A stretch of DNA of 64,000 nt from G963663615 sp963663615 (lineage in GTDB: Bacteria > Bacteroidota > Ignavibacteria > Ignavibacteriales > Melioribacteraceae): positions 806,001 to 870,000 of the forward strand of contig OY760517.1 of the NCBI GenBank assembly GCA_963663615.1. The letters run 5' to 3'. Of this stretch, positions 1 through 7,466 are shown piece by piece. The notes under the pieces were generated by a model. It searched no databases, was not told where the DNA came from, and saw only the letters and a list, made by a program, of their open reading frames with translations. The translations under genes and the position numbers were made by a program. Numbering within the stretch: position 1 is the stretch's first letter; each line of letters starts with the position of its first letter.

Positions 1-492
1 ACCCTGATCTATAATAAGAACAAGGTACGTATTTTCAACTATGTGCTAAAGATGGTTGGTGATGAACTAACAACTGAGGACATTACTCAGGAAGTTTTTT
101 TAAGGTTGTATAAAAATATTGGCAGAATCAGAAATATTAACTCAGCAAAGTACTGGTTATTTACTACAGCTCGTAATGAAGTTTATCAGTATTATAGGAA
201 CAAAAAAGTTAGAACAGATCAGTTTAACACTACTGATATTGCCGAAATTGAAATAAGGGATGGAAGTTCGCTTTATGAAAATTATGAAGTTAAGGAGTTT
301 GGTAAGCTTATTAAAGATGAGCTTGAAAAATTACCGGTTGAGCAAAAAGAAGTTTTTGTGCTAAGGGAGTATAGTGAGCTTAGCTATTCAGAAATTGCTC
401 ATTTGCTAGATATAAGCGAAGACCTCGTTAAAAGCAGGCTGTATAAAACAAGGCAAAAATTAATTAAAAGCTTAAAAAAGAAGGTAGCATAA
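1..492 (+). CDS. ECF-type RNA polymerase sigma factor (5' end outside window)
   Basis: The reading frame is open from base 1 and shows sigma region 2 (around TTEDITQEVFLRLYKN, the DxxQExF signature) and region 4 (LPVEQKEVFVLREYSELSYSEIA, then a helix-turn-helix). That is the layout of extracytoplasmic-function sigma factors, which direct RNA polymerase to stress or surface-signal promoters. A GTG at 43 could be read as a start, but region 2 coding continues upstream of it in frame, so the true start lies before the window and about 20-30 residues are missing. The stop is 1 base before the next ATG, so it is probably co-translated with the anti-sigma gene. The regulon is unknown. Confidence 0.9.
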   Translation, partial: TLIYNKNKVRIFNYVLKMVGDELTTEDITQEVFLRLYKNIGRIRNINSAKYWLFTTARNEVYQYYRNKKVRTDQFNTTDIAEIEIRDGSSLYENYEVKEFGKLIKDELEKLPVEQKEVFVLREYSELSYSEIAHLLDISEDLVKSRLYKTRQKLIKSLKKKVA

Positions 493-493
493 T

Positions 494-952
494 ATGAAAT
501 CTGCATATACAAATACAATAGATCATTATTTTGATGGCGAATTGGATAAAGCCTCGGAAGTGAAAATGTTTGAAGTGCTTTCGGAAAATGAGGAGGCACG
601 AAGATACTTTAGGGAAATGAGCTTTATGCGGAATAGTATTAAAACAACCAAATCAGAATTCCCTGATGAACTTGAGAGCAGGATATTTAACTTAATTGGC
701 GAAAGGGAAGAGACTCAAAACTGGTTTGGTTTTAGTCGGGTTAACATTTTTCAGTATGCCTTTGCCATTGTTACAATAATTGCTTTTATGCTGCTCTTTT
801 ACAAAAACCTGGATTATGATAATCAAATTGAGCAGCAGAAAATACAGATAAAGTACCAGGAGAAAATGCTGCGGGTTATAAATAGCGGTTTTCCTGAAAT
901 TGAGGTAAAACCGGGAAAAAATCGAGAGATAATAATTTCAACAAATCTTTAG
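494..952 (+). CDS. Single-pass membrane anti-sigma factor
   Basis: A 152-residue protein with an acidic cytoplasmic N-terminal part (about 1-75, beginning with an HYFDGELDKAS-type motif usual in anti-sigma factors), one hydrophobic helix at about 90-108 (FAIVTIIAFMLLF) and a short C-terminal part outside the membrane with coiled-coil character. It directly follows the sigma gene. I infer that it binds and holds the ECF sigma factor at the inner membrane. No Cys/His zinc-binding anti-sigma motif (HxxxCxxC) is visible. Function rests mainly on position and layout. Confidence 0.75.
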   Translation: MKSAYTNTIDHYFDGELDKASEVKMFEVLSENEEARRYFREMSFMRNSIKTTKSEFPDELESRIFNLIGEREETQNWFGFSRVNIFQYAFAIVTIIAFMLLFYKNLDYDNQIEQQKIQIKYQEKMLRVINSGFPEIEVKPGKNREIIISTNL

Positions 953-960
953 GAGATAAA

Positions 961-1656
961 ATGAAAAAAATTGTAATTCTATTATTAGCACTACTATTGT
1001 TTGCGTGTAATGAAAAAAAGACCGGTATTGAAGTTACTACCGACGGCTATTACAGTAATTTCGAAATCAGAAAAACTGCCGGTTTTGCTCAAGATGATGC
1101 TGCACTGAAACAAAAAGATGAGCTATTTGCAAAAGTAAGAGAGATGGGTAAAGAATTAAAATCGGATGACGATTCCTATACTTACAAACTGTTTGTTGAT
1201 TCTAATGGTAAGCTTAATAAAATATTTGTGCTGACTGAACAAAAAAATAAAGTAAATGAATATATTATCGAAACACTGAAAAAAATGAAATATGTAGCCG
1301 GTGAAAAGGATGGCAAAAAGGTTAACTCAACATTTAAAGTTTACTTAAGCACTTCGGATTATCTTGTGGCTGCCGAGGAAATGCCACAACCGGTTGGAGG
1401 TATTGTTGCAATACAAGAAAAACTGAGGTATCCCGAGATTGCCAAACGTGCCGGAATTCAGGGAAGAGTTTTTGTTAAAGCCTTTATTAGTGAAAAGGGA
1501 GTTGTTGATAGTACGGAATTAATTAAGGGTATTGGTGGTGGTTGCGATGAAGCCGCTATGGAAGCAATAAAGAATACCAAATTTATTCCCGGAGTAATGT
1601 CTGGCAAACCGGTAAAAACTGTAGTATCGATACCTTTGCTATTTAAGTTAAAATAA
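961..1656 (+). CDS. Lipoprotein with TonB C-terminal domain
   Basis: A 231-residue protein with a lipoprotein signal peptide (cleavage before Cys16 in LLFACNE). The last ~90 residues form a TonB C-terminal domain, seen as the motif PVGGIVAIQEKLRYPEIAKR, followed by GxVxVxFxxxxxG and a conserved ending. Unlike a classical TonB it has no N-terminal transmembrane anchor with a proline-rich span, so it may be an outer-membrane or periplasmic lipoprotein rather than an energy transducer. It lies 8 bases after the anti-sigma gene, in what looks like one operon. Confidence 0.8.
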   Translation: MKKIVILLLALLLFACNEKKTGIEVTTDGYYSNFEIRKTAGFAQDDAALKQKDELFAKVREMGKELKSDDDSYTYKLFVDSNGKLNKIFVLTEQKNKVNEYIIETLKKMKYVAGEKDGKKVNSTFKVYLSTSDYLVAAEEMPQPVGGIVAIQEKLRYPEIAKRAGIQGRVFVKAFISEKGVVDSTELIKGIGGGCDEAAMEAIKNTKFIPGVMSGKPVKTVVSIPLLFKLK

Positions 1657-1699
1657 ATGTTTTACATGGGCGGATACCTTTTCCTCCTCCCCTAATTAT

Positions 1700-1724
1700 A
1701 GCTCCTGTTCGCAGGGGCTGTTTT
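1700..1724 (+). terminator. Rho-independent terminator after the sigma/anti-sigma operon
   Basis: An 8-bp stem (AGCTCCTG with CAGGGGCT, one G-T wobble) closes a TTCG tetraloop and is followed by GTTTT. It sits 44 bases after the stop of the TonB-C lipoprotein gene. Confidence 0.7.
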
Positions 1725-1904
1725 ATATAGTAAGGAATATCTTGTAATCTACCATCTTAAATAATGTTTTCCCAGAGAAGTATAATAAATAGTTAATACC
1801 TGATTCTTCAAAAACCAATTTAAAATTTTGTATAGTGAGAAGAAATCTAAATTGTATAAAGGTATAAATAGTTTGCATTTAATTGGATTCAGTAGATATC
1901 ATTC

Positions 1905-1933
1905 TTGACATTTCTTGTATAATATGATATTTT
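1905..1933 (+). promoter_or_regulatory. Possible sigma70-like promoter of the restriction endonuclease gene
   Basis: TTGACA at 1905-1910 lies 17 bases before TATTTT (1928-1933), with a TATAAT also nearby at closer spacing. A Shine-Dalgarno-like AAAGAGG (1945-1951) precedes the ATG at 1956. A good -35 box of this type is not seen at the other genes examined here, which fits an acquired gene; this is only inference. Confidence 0.35.
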
Positions 1934-1955
1934 AAGTTGGAAATAAAGAGGTAAT

Positions 1956-2669
1956 ATGAAAGAACAAGATATTCTAAAAAAAATTGTTGACTATTTTACT
2001 ACCAATATCTTCAATCAACATAATAATGCTTCACTAGATAGAAATTCAAAACTAAATTCGTACAAAATAAATCCTATTGTTGTGAAATATTTATCAAAAT
2101 TACTTGAAAATAATTATACAGTAAGTGGTGTTGCAAAGGCTTTATATTTACCTAGGGTACTTGGTACCTCAATTAATACTATATTTGGAACTAGAATTCA
2201 GAGGATGTTCGTTGAACTGGAGCTAGCTGAGGGATCAATGATAGCTGGTATGGATATTGAGTTTATTGATAAAAGAGATGAACGAAAGAAATGGTGTCAG
2301 CTAAAATCTGGGCCAAATACAATTAACTCGGAGGATGTAAAACCACTTATTGATAAGTTTAAAAGAACTATCAATTTGGCTCGAACCAATAGTGCTTTAA
2401 AAGGTGTAAATAATAACGATTTTATAGTTGGGGTGCTTTATGGTCAACCAGAAGAACTGAGCACGCATTATAAGAAAATAGACGAATATCATCCTGTTAT
2501 AATTGGAAAAGATTTTTGGTATCGTTTAACAGGTTTTCCCAACTTTTATGATAAACTTGTAAAAGAATTACATGAAAATATCATGAAGTTGGATACACAA
2601 AATTTGCTAAATAAAGGGCTAGCTAATTTGGAAGAAGAGGTCAGAAACTCACCGCATTTTAATTTTTAA
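1956..2669 (+). CDS. Type II restriction endonuclease, PmeII/Eco47II-like family
   Basis: A 237-residue protein with the pattern I associate with this endonuclease family: ALYLPRVLGTSINTIFGTRIQ at 62-82, then an acidic/lysine core GMDIEFIDKRDERKKWCQLKSGPNTIN (around 98-124), which resembles a PD-(D/E)xK nuclease centre (D and E of the first strand, Q-L-K on the second). NLARTNS and IVGVLYGQPEELSTHY are further family-like blocks. Its 3' end overlaps the 3' end of the convergent methyltransferase gene by 11 bases. The target sequence cannot be read from the protein. Family recognition is from memory of conserved blocks. Confidence 0.75.
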   Translation: MKEQDILKKIVDYFTTNIFNQHNNASLDRNSKLNSYKINPIVVKYLSKLLENNYTVSGVAKALYLPRVLGTSINTIFGTRIQRMFVELELAEGSMIAGMDIEFIDKRDERKKWCQLKSGPNTINSEDVKPLIDKFKRTINLARTNSALKGVNNNDFIVGVLYGQPEELSTHYKKIDEYHPVIIGKDFWYRLTGFPNFYDKLVKELHENIMKLDTQNLLNKGLANLEEEVRNSPHFNF

Positions 2670-3897
2670 GAGAATAATACTTATTTAAAAATTTAATAAT
2701 AGAGTAACCAATTTCTTTCCCTAAATTCACTGGTACGGCGTTTCCAATCTGTTTGTATTGTTGGACTATTGAACCAGAAAATTCCCATTCATCTGGAAAT
2801 GTTTGAATTCTAGCATATTCGCGAACAGTAAATGGACGAGTTTCATCAGGGTGGCAACGTTCAGTTTGTTTTTGAGCCGGGCTGCAAGTTAAAGTTAAGC
2901 TAGGTTCATCCCATCCTATTCTGCGAGCCATACCGGTTTTACCCCCACCAAGATAAAAGCTTTTTCCCATATATTCTTTCTGGATTTCAATTGGTAAATC
3001 ACGCCAATAACCCTTAGGTGGAACTAAATCAAGTACCTTTCTTTTTGTCTTAGGATATTTTGCCCCATCAGAAGTAGGAACGTCCTCATTGAATAGCTCT
3101 CCTTTTTTTAAAGCATCTTTTAGAGTATATCTTTTGGTGAAAGGTAAGGGGTATTCGTATTTGATATTTATATCTTTTCTGATTCCCACCAAAAGTAATC
3201 GTTCTCTTTTCTGCGGAACCTTATAGTTAATAGCTTTTAAAATTTTTATGGGTGCAACATTATAACCAATCTCATTAAGTATTGATATCATTCCGTGCAA
3301 TGTTTTCCCTTTATCATGACTTAGCAGTCCACGAACATTTTCCCCTAAACAAATAGCCGGAGATACTTCCTTAACAACTCTGGCAAACTCGTAAAAAAGA
3401 GTTCCTCTTGCGTCATTAAGACCAAGCTTTTTCCCTGCATAACTAAAGGCTTGGCAAGGGAAACCACCAGTAACTACATCGATACTATTTTTATATTTGG
3501 AGAAGGTAAAATCCTTTATATCACCTTCCAATACATTCCATTGTGGACGATTGATTCTTAACGTATTACAAGCCCATTTATCAATTTCGTTTAGTGCTAA
3601 ACAATTTAAACCTGCTTGCTCAAGTCCAATGGCCAACCCCCCAGCTCCTGCAAATAATTCAAGAACTGAGTAATTATATTGTGGCTCAACAAAGTTCGAG
3701 ATATCTTCGTTTATAGTTTCGTCAAAAAGATTGCCAAGAAAAGTTTGTACGTCTTCTTTTCTGTAAACACGATAGTTCGAAACTGGTTCTCTAACGGCAT
3801 TCAGAATACCTTCATTATCCCATCTTCTTAAAGTCTCTTTGCATTTTCCAACTAATTCAGCAGTTTCAGCAAGAGTTAGATATTTATTCATAACCAT
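2659..3897 (-). CDS. DNA (cytosine-5) methyltransferase with N-terminal helix-turn-helix
   Basis: 412 residues. The N-terminal ~60 residues (YLTLAETAELVGKCKETLRRWDNEGIL...YRKEDVQTFL) are a MerR/excisionase-type helix-turn-helix. The rest is a complete C5-methyltransferase: motif I VLELFAGAGGLAIGLEQAG, motif IV GGFPCQAFSYAG with the catalytic Cys, motif VI ENVRG, motif VIII QKRERLLLVGIR and motif X QIGNAVPVNLG. It should protect host DNA from the convergent endonuclease. The fused HTH suggests the enzyme may bind and repress its own promoter or time endonuclease expression. Two ATGs are possible (3897 and 3891). Confidence 0.92.
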   Translation of the reverse strand: MVMNKYLTLAETAELVGKCKETLRRWDNEGILNAVREPVSNYRVYRKEDVQTFLGNLFDETINEDISNFVEPQYNYSVLELFAGAGGLAIGLEQAGLNCLALNEIDKWACNTLRINRPQWNVLEGDIKDFTFSKYKNSIDVVTGGFPCQAFSYAGKKLGLNDARGTLFYEFARVVKEVSPAICLGENVRGLLSHDKGKTLHGMISILNEIGYNVAPIKILKAINYKVPQKRERLLLVGIRKDINIKYEYPLPFTKRYTLKDALKKGELFNEDVPTSDGAKYPKTKRKVLDLVPPKGYWRDLPIEIQKEYMGKSFYLGGGKTGMARRIGWDEPSLTLTCSPAQKQTERCHPDETRPFTVREYARIQTFPDEWEFSGSIVQQYKQIGNAVPVNLGKEIGYSIIKFLNKYYSLKN

Positions 3898-3968
3898 ATT
3901 ATTAAACCTTATACAATGGTTATAAAATAATAAAAAAAGTTAAACTATGAAAGGGAAATAAAATTGTA

Positions 3969-4241
3969 GGGCATAAAAAAAGCCCCAACAAATGTTGAGG
4001 CTAAAGTAAGCTCCACGGGTAGTCCCGTCAAACGGGAGAACCTACAACCGAAATATCGAAAAGTCTATCTATCTGCCGGGCATAAAAAAAGCCCCAACAA
4101 ATGTTGAGGCTAAAGTAAGCTCCACGGGTAGTCCCGTCAAACGGGAGAACCTACAACCGAAATATCGAAAAGTCTATCTATCTGCCGGGCATAAAAAAAA
4201 GCCCCAACAAATGTTGAGGCTAAAGTAAGCTCCACGGGTAG
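3969..4241 (-). repeat. 109-bp tandem repeats built from the 3' end of tRNA-Asn plus its terminator
   Basis: Two identical 109-bp units (3969-4077 and 4078-4186) and a partial third (4187-4241) that merges into the real tRNA-Asn. Read on the minus strand, each unit holds GGTTGTAGGTT, an inserted hairpin TCCCG-TTTGA-CGGGA in place of the T-loop, CTACCCGTGGAG (the tRNA 3' end), then the same terminator hairpin and T run that follow the real tRNA. The units are therefore derived from the tRNA 3' end. They could be left by an integrative element using the tRNA 3' end as attachment site, or be simple tandem duplication. No integrase gene is in the window. Confidence 0.85.
4193..4221 (-). terminator. 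Rho-independent terminator of tRNA-Asn
   Basis: On the minus strand AGCCTCAAC pairs with GTTGGGGCT (9 bp, one wobble) around a 4-base loop, followed by a run of eight T. It begins 8 bases past the tRNA discriminator base. The same element is copied in both upstream repeat units (about 3975-4002 and 4084-4111). Confidence 0.85.
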
Positions 4242-4301
4242 GACTCGAACCTACAACCCTGCGGTTAACAGCCGCATGCTCTGCCATTGAGCTACCGTGG
4301 A
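4230..4301 (-). tRNA. tRNA-Asn (anticodon GTT)
   Basis: A 72-nt cloverleaf: acceptor TCCACGG pairs with CCGTGGA, with G as discriminator base. The D-arm is AGCTCAATGGCAGAGC, the anticodon stem TGCGG/CCGCA with loop CTGTTAA gives anticodon GTT, and the T-arm is GTAGG-TTCGAGT-CCTAC. CCA is not encoded. Only the 3' part is duplicated in the neighbouring repeats. Confidence 0.97.
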
Positions 4302-4593
4302 ATATCTTTGTATGTGTTAAGAACAAAGTCTCACTAAATGCGAGTTGTAAACATAAAGTGAAATTGCATTATTGTCAAGAAAAAATTTCAAAAGAAATAA
4401 ACTTTGAATAAAATAATTTTTTCTGAATTATGAGAAAGGAAGGTTAATATATTGTTATATTTAATAATCGAATTATATCATCTTTTGTAAAAAGCTTATA
4501 TTTGCACAATTATTCTATTTTTATTAAATATTTCCGATGGTATAATTATTGATTGTGATGAGTATTCGATTATTATAAATAAAGGTATTTTAA
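4302..4593 (+). promoter_or_regulatory. Intergenic leader of the methylmalonyl-CoA decarboxylase operon
   Basis: An AT-rich spacer of about 290 bases between the divergent tRNA and the operon. It contains TATATTTG at 4497-4504, a match to the TAnnTTTG -7 element of Bacteroidota promoters, followed by CACAAT. No good -33 TTTG at the usual distance was found, so the promoter call is tentative. No open frame or other structure stands out. Confidence 0.4.
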
Positions 4594-5004
4594 ATGGAAA
4601 TAACACATATAGAACATGTTGGTATTGCCGTAAAAAATCTGGAAGATTCGATTAGGTATTATGAAGATGTTCTCGGTCTAAAATGTTATGCTGTTGAAGA
4701 AGTAGCAGATCAGAAAGTAAAAACTGCATTCTTCAAAGTTGGTCAAACTAAAATTGAGTTACTTGAATCAACTGATCCGGAAGGACCTATCGGTAAATTT
4801 GTTGAGAAAAAAGGTGAAGGCATTCATCATCTTGCATTTGCTACCAAAGGTATTGAAACTGCACTTAAAGACGCTGAAGAAAAAGGTGTTCGTTTAATTG
4901 ACAAAGAACCTCGTAAAGGAGCTGAAGGACTAGATATCGGTTTCCTTCATCCAAAATCAACCTTTGGTGTATTAACTGAATTGTGTGAAGACAAAAACGC
5001 ATAG
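4594..5004 (+). CDS. mce: Methylmalonyl-CoA epimerase
   Basis: A 136-residue vicinal-oxygen-chelate (glyoxalase-fold) protein of usual epimerase length. It interconverts the (R)- and (S)-forms of methylmalonyl-CoA. Metal-ligand positions are visible in HIEHVGIAVKNL (N-terminal His), GEGIHHLAFAT (His) and FGVLTELCE (Glu near the C-terminus). It is the first gene of a run of five with subunits of a methylmalonyl-CoA decarboxylase, so it probably supplies the right stereoisomer between the mutase (not in this window) and the decarboxylase. Confidence 0.93.
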   Translation: MEITHIEHVGIAVKNLEDSIRYYEDVLGLKCYAVEEVADQKVKTAFFKVGQTKIELLESTDPEGPIGKFVEKKGEGIHHLAFATKGIETALKDAEEKGVRLIDKEPRKGAEGLDIGFLHPKSTFGVLTELCEDKNA

Positions 5005-5037
5005 CAAGAATTAATTATTTGTTTGACAGGAGAAAAA

Positions 5038-6597
5038 ATGCCGATAGAGAATAGAATTAAGGAATTAATGGACAAACGTGGTGAAGCACGTTTGGGTGGT
5101 GGTCAGGATAGAATTGACTCACAACATAAAAAAGGTAAATATACTGCACGCGAACGTATAGAAATGTTGCTTGACGATGGTAGCTTCGAAGAGTTTGATA
5201 TGTTTGTATCACACCGAACTCACGATTTCGGACTTGATAAAAAGTCCTTCTTATCCGATGGTGTTGTTACTGGTTATGGTACTATTGACGGAAGACTTGT
5301 ATATGTATTTTCACAGGACTTTACAATTTTTGGTGGTTCACTTTCTGAAATGTATGCCCAGAAAATTTGCAAGGTTATGGATAAAGCCATGAAAATGGGT
5401 GCCCCTATTATTGGGATAAACGACTCCGGTGGTGCTCGTATTCAGGAAGGTGTTAAATCACTTGGTGGTTACGCTGATATCTTCCAGAAAAATATTATGG
5501 CGAGTGGTGTTGTACCACAAATCTCTGCTATTTTTGGTCCTTGTGCTGGTGGTGCTGTTTACTCTCCGGCTCTTACTGATTTTACAATTATGACCAAAGG
5601 TACAAGCTATATGTTTGTTACCGGACCTAAAGTTGTTAAAACTGTAACTGGTGAAGTTGTTACTGATGAGGAACTTGGTGGTGCGATGGTACACGCATCA
5701 AAATCAGGTGTTTCTCATTTTGTTACAGAAGATGAAAACGAAGGTTTAATGCTTATCAGAAAGCTATTAAGTTATTTACCACAGAATAACCTGGAAGATC
5801 CTCCGCTAAAACAGTGTGATGATCCTATTGACAGACTTGATGACGCACTTAATGAAATAATTCCAGACAATCCTAACAAACCTTACGATGTTAAAGAGGT
5901 TATTTACTCAATAGCTGATAATGCTGAATTTCTTGAAGTTCAGAGACATTATGCTCCTAACATTGTAACCGGTTTCGCTACATTTAACGGTAGCCCTGTT
6001 GGTATCATAGCAAACCAGCCACAATACTTGGCGGGTGTACTTGATATTAATGCTTCAAGAAAGGGTGCTCGTTTTGTTCGTTTTTGTGATGCTTTCAATA
6101 TTCCAATTGTTACTCTTGTTGATGTTCCGGGCTTCCTTCCGGGTACAACCCAGGAATACGGTGGTATTATTATTCATGGTGCAAAACTGCTATTTGCTTA
6201 TGGTGAAGCAACTGTTCCAAAAGTTACAATAATTCTTCGTAAAGCTTATGGTGGTGCTTATGATGTTATGAGTTCAAAACACTTACGTGGTGATATAAAC
6301 TATGCATGGCCTGGTGCAGAAATTGCAGTAATGGGTCCTAAGGGTGCAATTGAAGTTCTTCATGCACGTGAAATAAGAAAAATTGAAGACCCTGAAGAAC
6401 GTGCCAAGTTTATGGCTGAAAAAGAAGAAGAGTATAAAAATAAATTTGCTAATCCATATGTGGCTGCAAAATTTGGTTACATTGATGATGTAATTGAACC
6501 AAGAAACACAAGGTTCAGAATTTGCAGAGCTTTACAAATGCTTGCTACTAAAAAGGATCAGAATCCTCCTAAAAAACATAGCAACATTCCATTGTAA
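5038..6597 (+). CDS. mmdA: Methylmalonyl-CoA decarboxylase alpha subunit (carboxyltransferase)
   Basis: 519 residues from the ATG at 5038, which has AGGAGA 5-10 bases upstream; an upstream in-frame TTG at 5023 is less likely. This is an acyl-CoA carboxyltransferase of the PccB/MmdA family. The N-terminal half has GGARIQEGVKSLGGYADIF and GPCAGGAVYSPALTDF; the C-terminal half has FVRFCDAFNIPIVTLVDVPGFLPG and RKAYGGAYDVMSSKHLRGD. It moves the carboxyl group from methylmalonyl-CoA to biotin on the carrier subunit. The following OadG- and OadB-like genes favour the Na+-pumping decarboxylase over propionyl-CoA carboxylase, since no biotin carboxylase gene is present. Confidence 0.92.
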   Translation: MPIENRIKELMDKRGEARLGGGQDRIDSQHKKGKYTARERIEMLLDDGSFEEFDMFVSHRTHDFGLDKKSFLSDGVVTGYGTIDGRLVYVFSQDFTIFGGSLSEMYAQKICKVMDKAMKMGAPIIGINDSGGARIQEGVKSLGGYADIFQKNIMASGVVPQISAIFGPCAGGAVYSPALTDFTIMTKGTSYMFVTGPKVVKTVTGEVVTDEELGGAMVHASKSGVSHFVTEDENEGLMLIRKLLSYLPQNNLEDPPLKQCDDPIDRLDDALNEIIPDNPNKPYDVKEVIYSIADNAEFLEVQRHYAPNIVTGFATFNGSPVGIIANQPQYLAGVLDINASRKGARFVRFCDAFNIPIVTLVDVPGFLPGTTQEYGGIIIHGAKLLFAYGEATVPKVTIILRKAYGGAYDVMSSKHLRGDINYAWPGAEIAVMGPKGAIEVLHAREIRKIEDPEERAKFMAEKEEEYKNKFANPYVAAKFGYIDDVIEPRNTRFRICRALQMLATKKDQNPPKKHSNIPL

Positions 6598-6623
6598 TAG
6601 AAAATAATAAGGATTAAAAATTA

Positions 6624-7010
6624 ATGGATACACTTACAACAGTAGCCGATACAGTAAGTCAGAATACTGATATGATGTACCTTACCAAGGAAGGTATTGT
6701 TATTACAATACTTGGTTACGGCGTGGTATTTGTTGCTCTGGTAATACTCTTTCTTGTTGTAGCAGGCTTCTCTAACTTGTTAAAACGTTCTACCCGTAAA
6801 AAACTTGTAGCTTCGGGAAAAGCAGAACATGGTGCTGAAGAACAGGATATTTCCGGCGATACTATGGCGGCTATATCAATGGCACTTCACCTGCATTTTA
6901 CTGAATTACATGATATAGAAAATACTATTATTACTATTAAAAAGGTTCAAAGACCTTACTCCCCATGGAGTTCAAAAATTTACGGACTAAGACATTACCC
7001 AAGGAAATAA
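6624..7010 (+). CDS. mmdD: Decarboxylase delta/gamma (OadG-like) membrane subunit
   Basis: A 128-residue protein with one transmembrane helix near the N-terminus (about 29-50, ILGYGVVFVALVILFLVVAGF) and a hydrophilic tail ending in SPWSSKIYGLRHYPRK. This is the layout of OadG/MmdD subunits that hold the soluble carboxyltransferase on the membrane beta subunit. It sits between mmdA and the biotin carrier gene with 26- and 15-base gaps. Confidence 0.85.
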   Translation: MDTLTTVADTVSQNTDMMYLTKEGIVITILGYGVVFVALVILFLVVAGFSNLLKRSTRKKLVASGKAEHGAEEQDISGDTMAAISMALHLHFTELHDIENTIITIKKVQRPYSPWSSKIYGLRHYPRK

Positions 7011-7025
7011 GCAGACGGAAATAAA

Positions 7026-7463
7026 ATGAAAAAATTTAAGTTTACCATAAAAGGGAACGAATACGATGCTGAAATTATCAGCATTGAAGATAATATTGCT
7101 GAGGTTGAAGTTAACGGAACCTCCTATCAGGTTGAACTTCATAAAGATGTAAAGACCTCTAAAACACCCAGATTGATGCGTCCGAAAGCGGTACCATCAT
7201 CTGATACAAATACTCCTAAAACAAGCAAACCTACTGAAAAGAAAGGTGCCGGTGTTGTTAAAGCACCACTGCCGGGTACAATTTTATCACTTGCAGTTAA
7301 GGTTGGTGATTCTGTTAACTCGGGAGATAAACTACTTGTTATGGAAGCAATGAAAATGGAAAACAATATTAACGCAAATATTTCGGGTGTTATTAAAAGC
7401 CTTGCTGTTAATGTTGGTGATTCTGTTTTGGAAGGTGATACTTTAGTGGAAATCGGGAGTTAA
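7026..7463 (+). CDS. mmdC: Biotin carrier subunit of methylmalonyl-CoA decarboxylase
   Basis: 145 residues. A short N-terminal domain and a flexible linker rich in K, T and P (about 45-80) lead to a biotinyl domain at about 75-145. The biotinylation motif MEAMKMEN places the modified lysine at residue 110. The swinging biotin carries CO2 from the MmdA active site to the membrane subunit MmdB, where decarboxylation drives Na+ export. A separate biotin gene, rather than a fusion to alpha, matches methylmalonyl-CoA decarboxylases. Confidence 0.92.
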   Translation: MKKFKFTIKGNEYDAEIISIEDNIAEVEVNGTSYQVELHKDVKTSKTPRLMRPKAVPSSDTNTPKTSKPTEKKGAGVVKAPLPGTILSLAVKVGDSVNSGDKLLVMEAMKMENNINANISGVIKSLAVNVGDSVLEGDTLVEIGS

Positions 7464-7466
7464 TTC

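Noticed and set aside
3969..4186. Two further tRNA genes in the repeats before tRNA-Asn
   Set aside because: They hold only the 3' quarter of a tRNA with a changed T-loop; no anticodon arm or 5' acceptor strand is present.
1956..4301. A complete integrative island bounded by tRNA-Asn copies
   Set aside because: No integrase is present and no copy of the tRNA 3' end was found left of the restriction-modification genes in this window.
5023..5037. An earlier TTG start for mmdA
   Set aside because: The TTG lies upstream of the AGGAGA ribosome-binding site of the ATG at 5038 and adds five residues not expected for the family.
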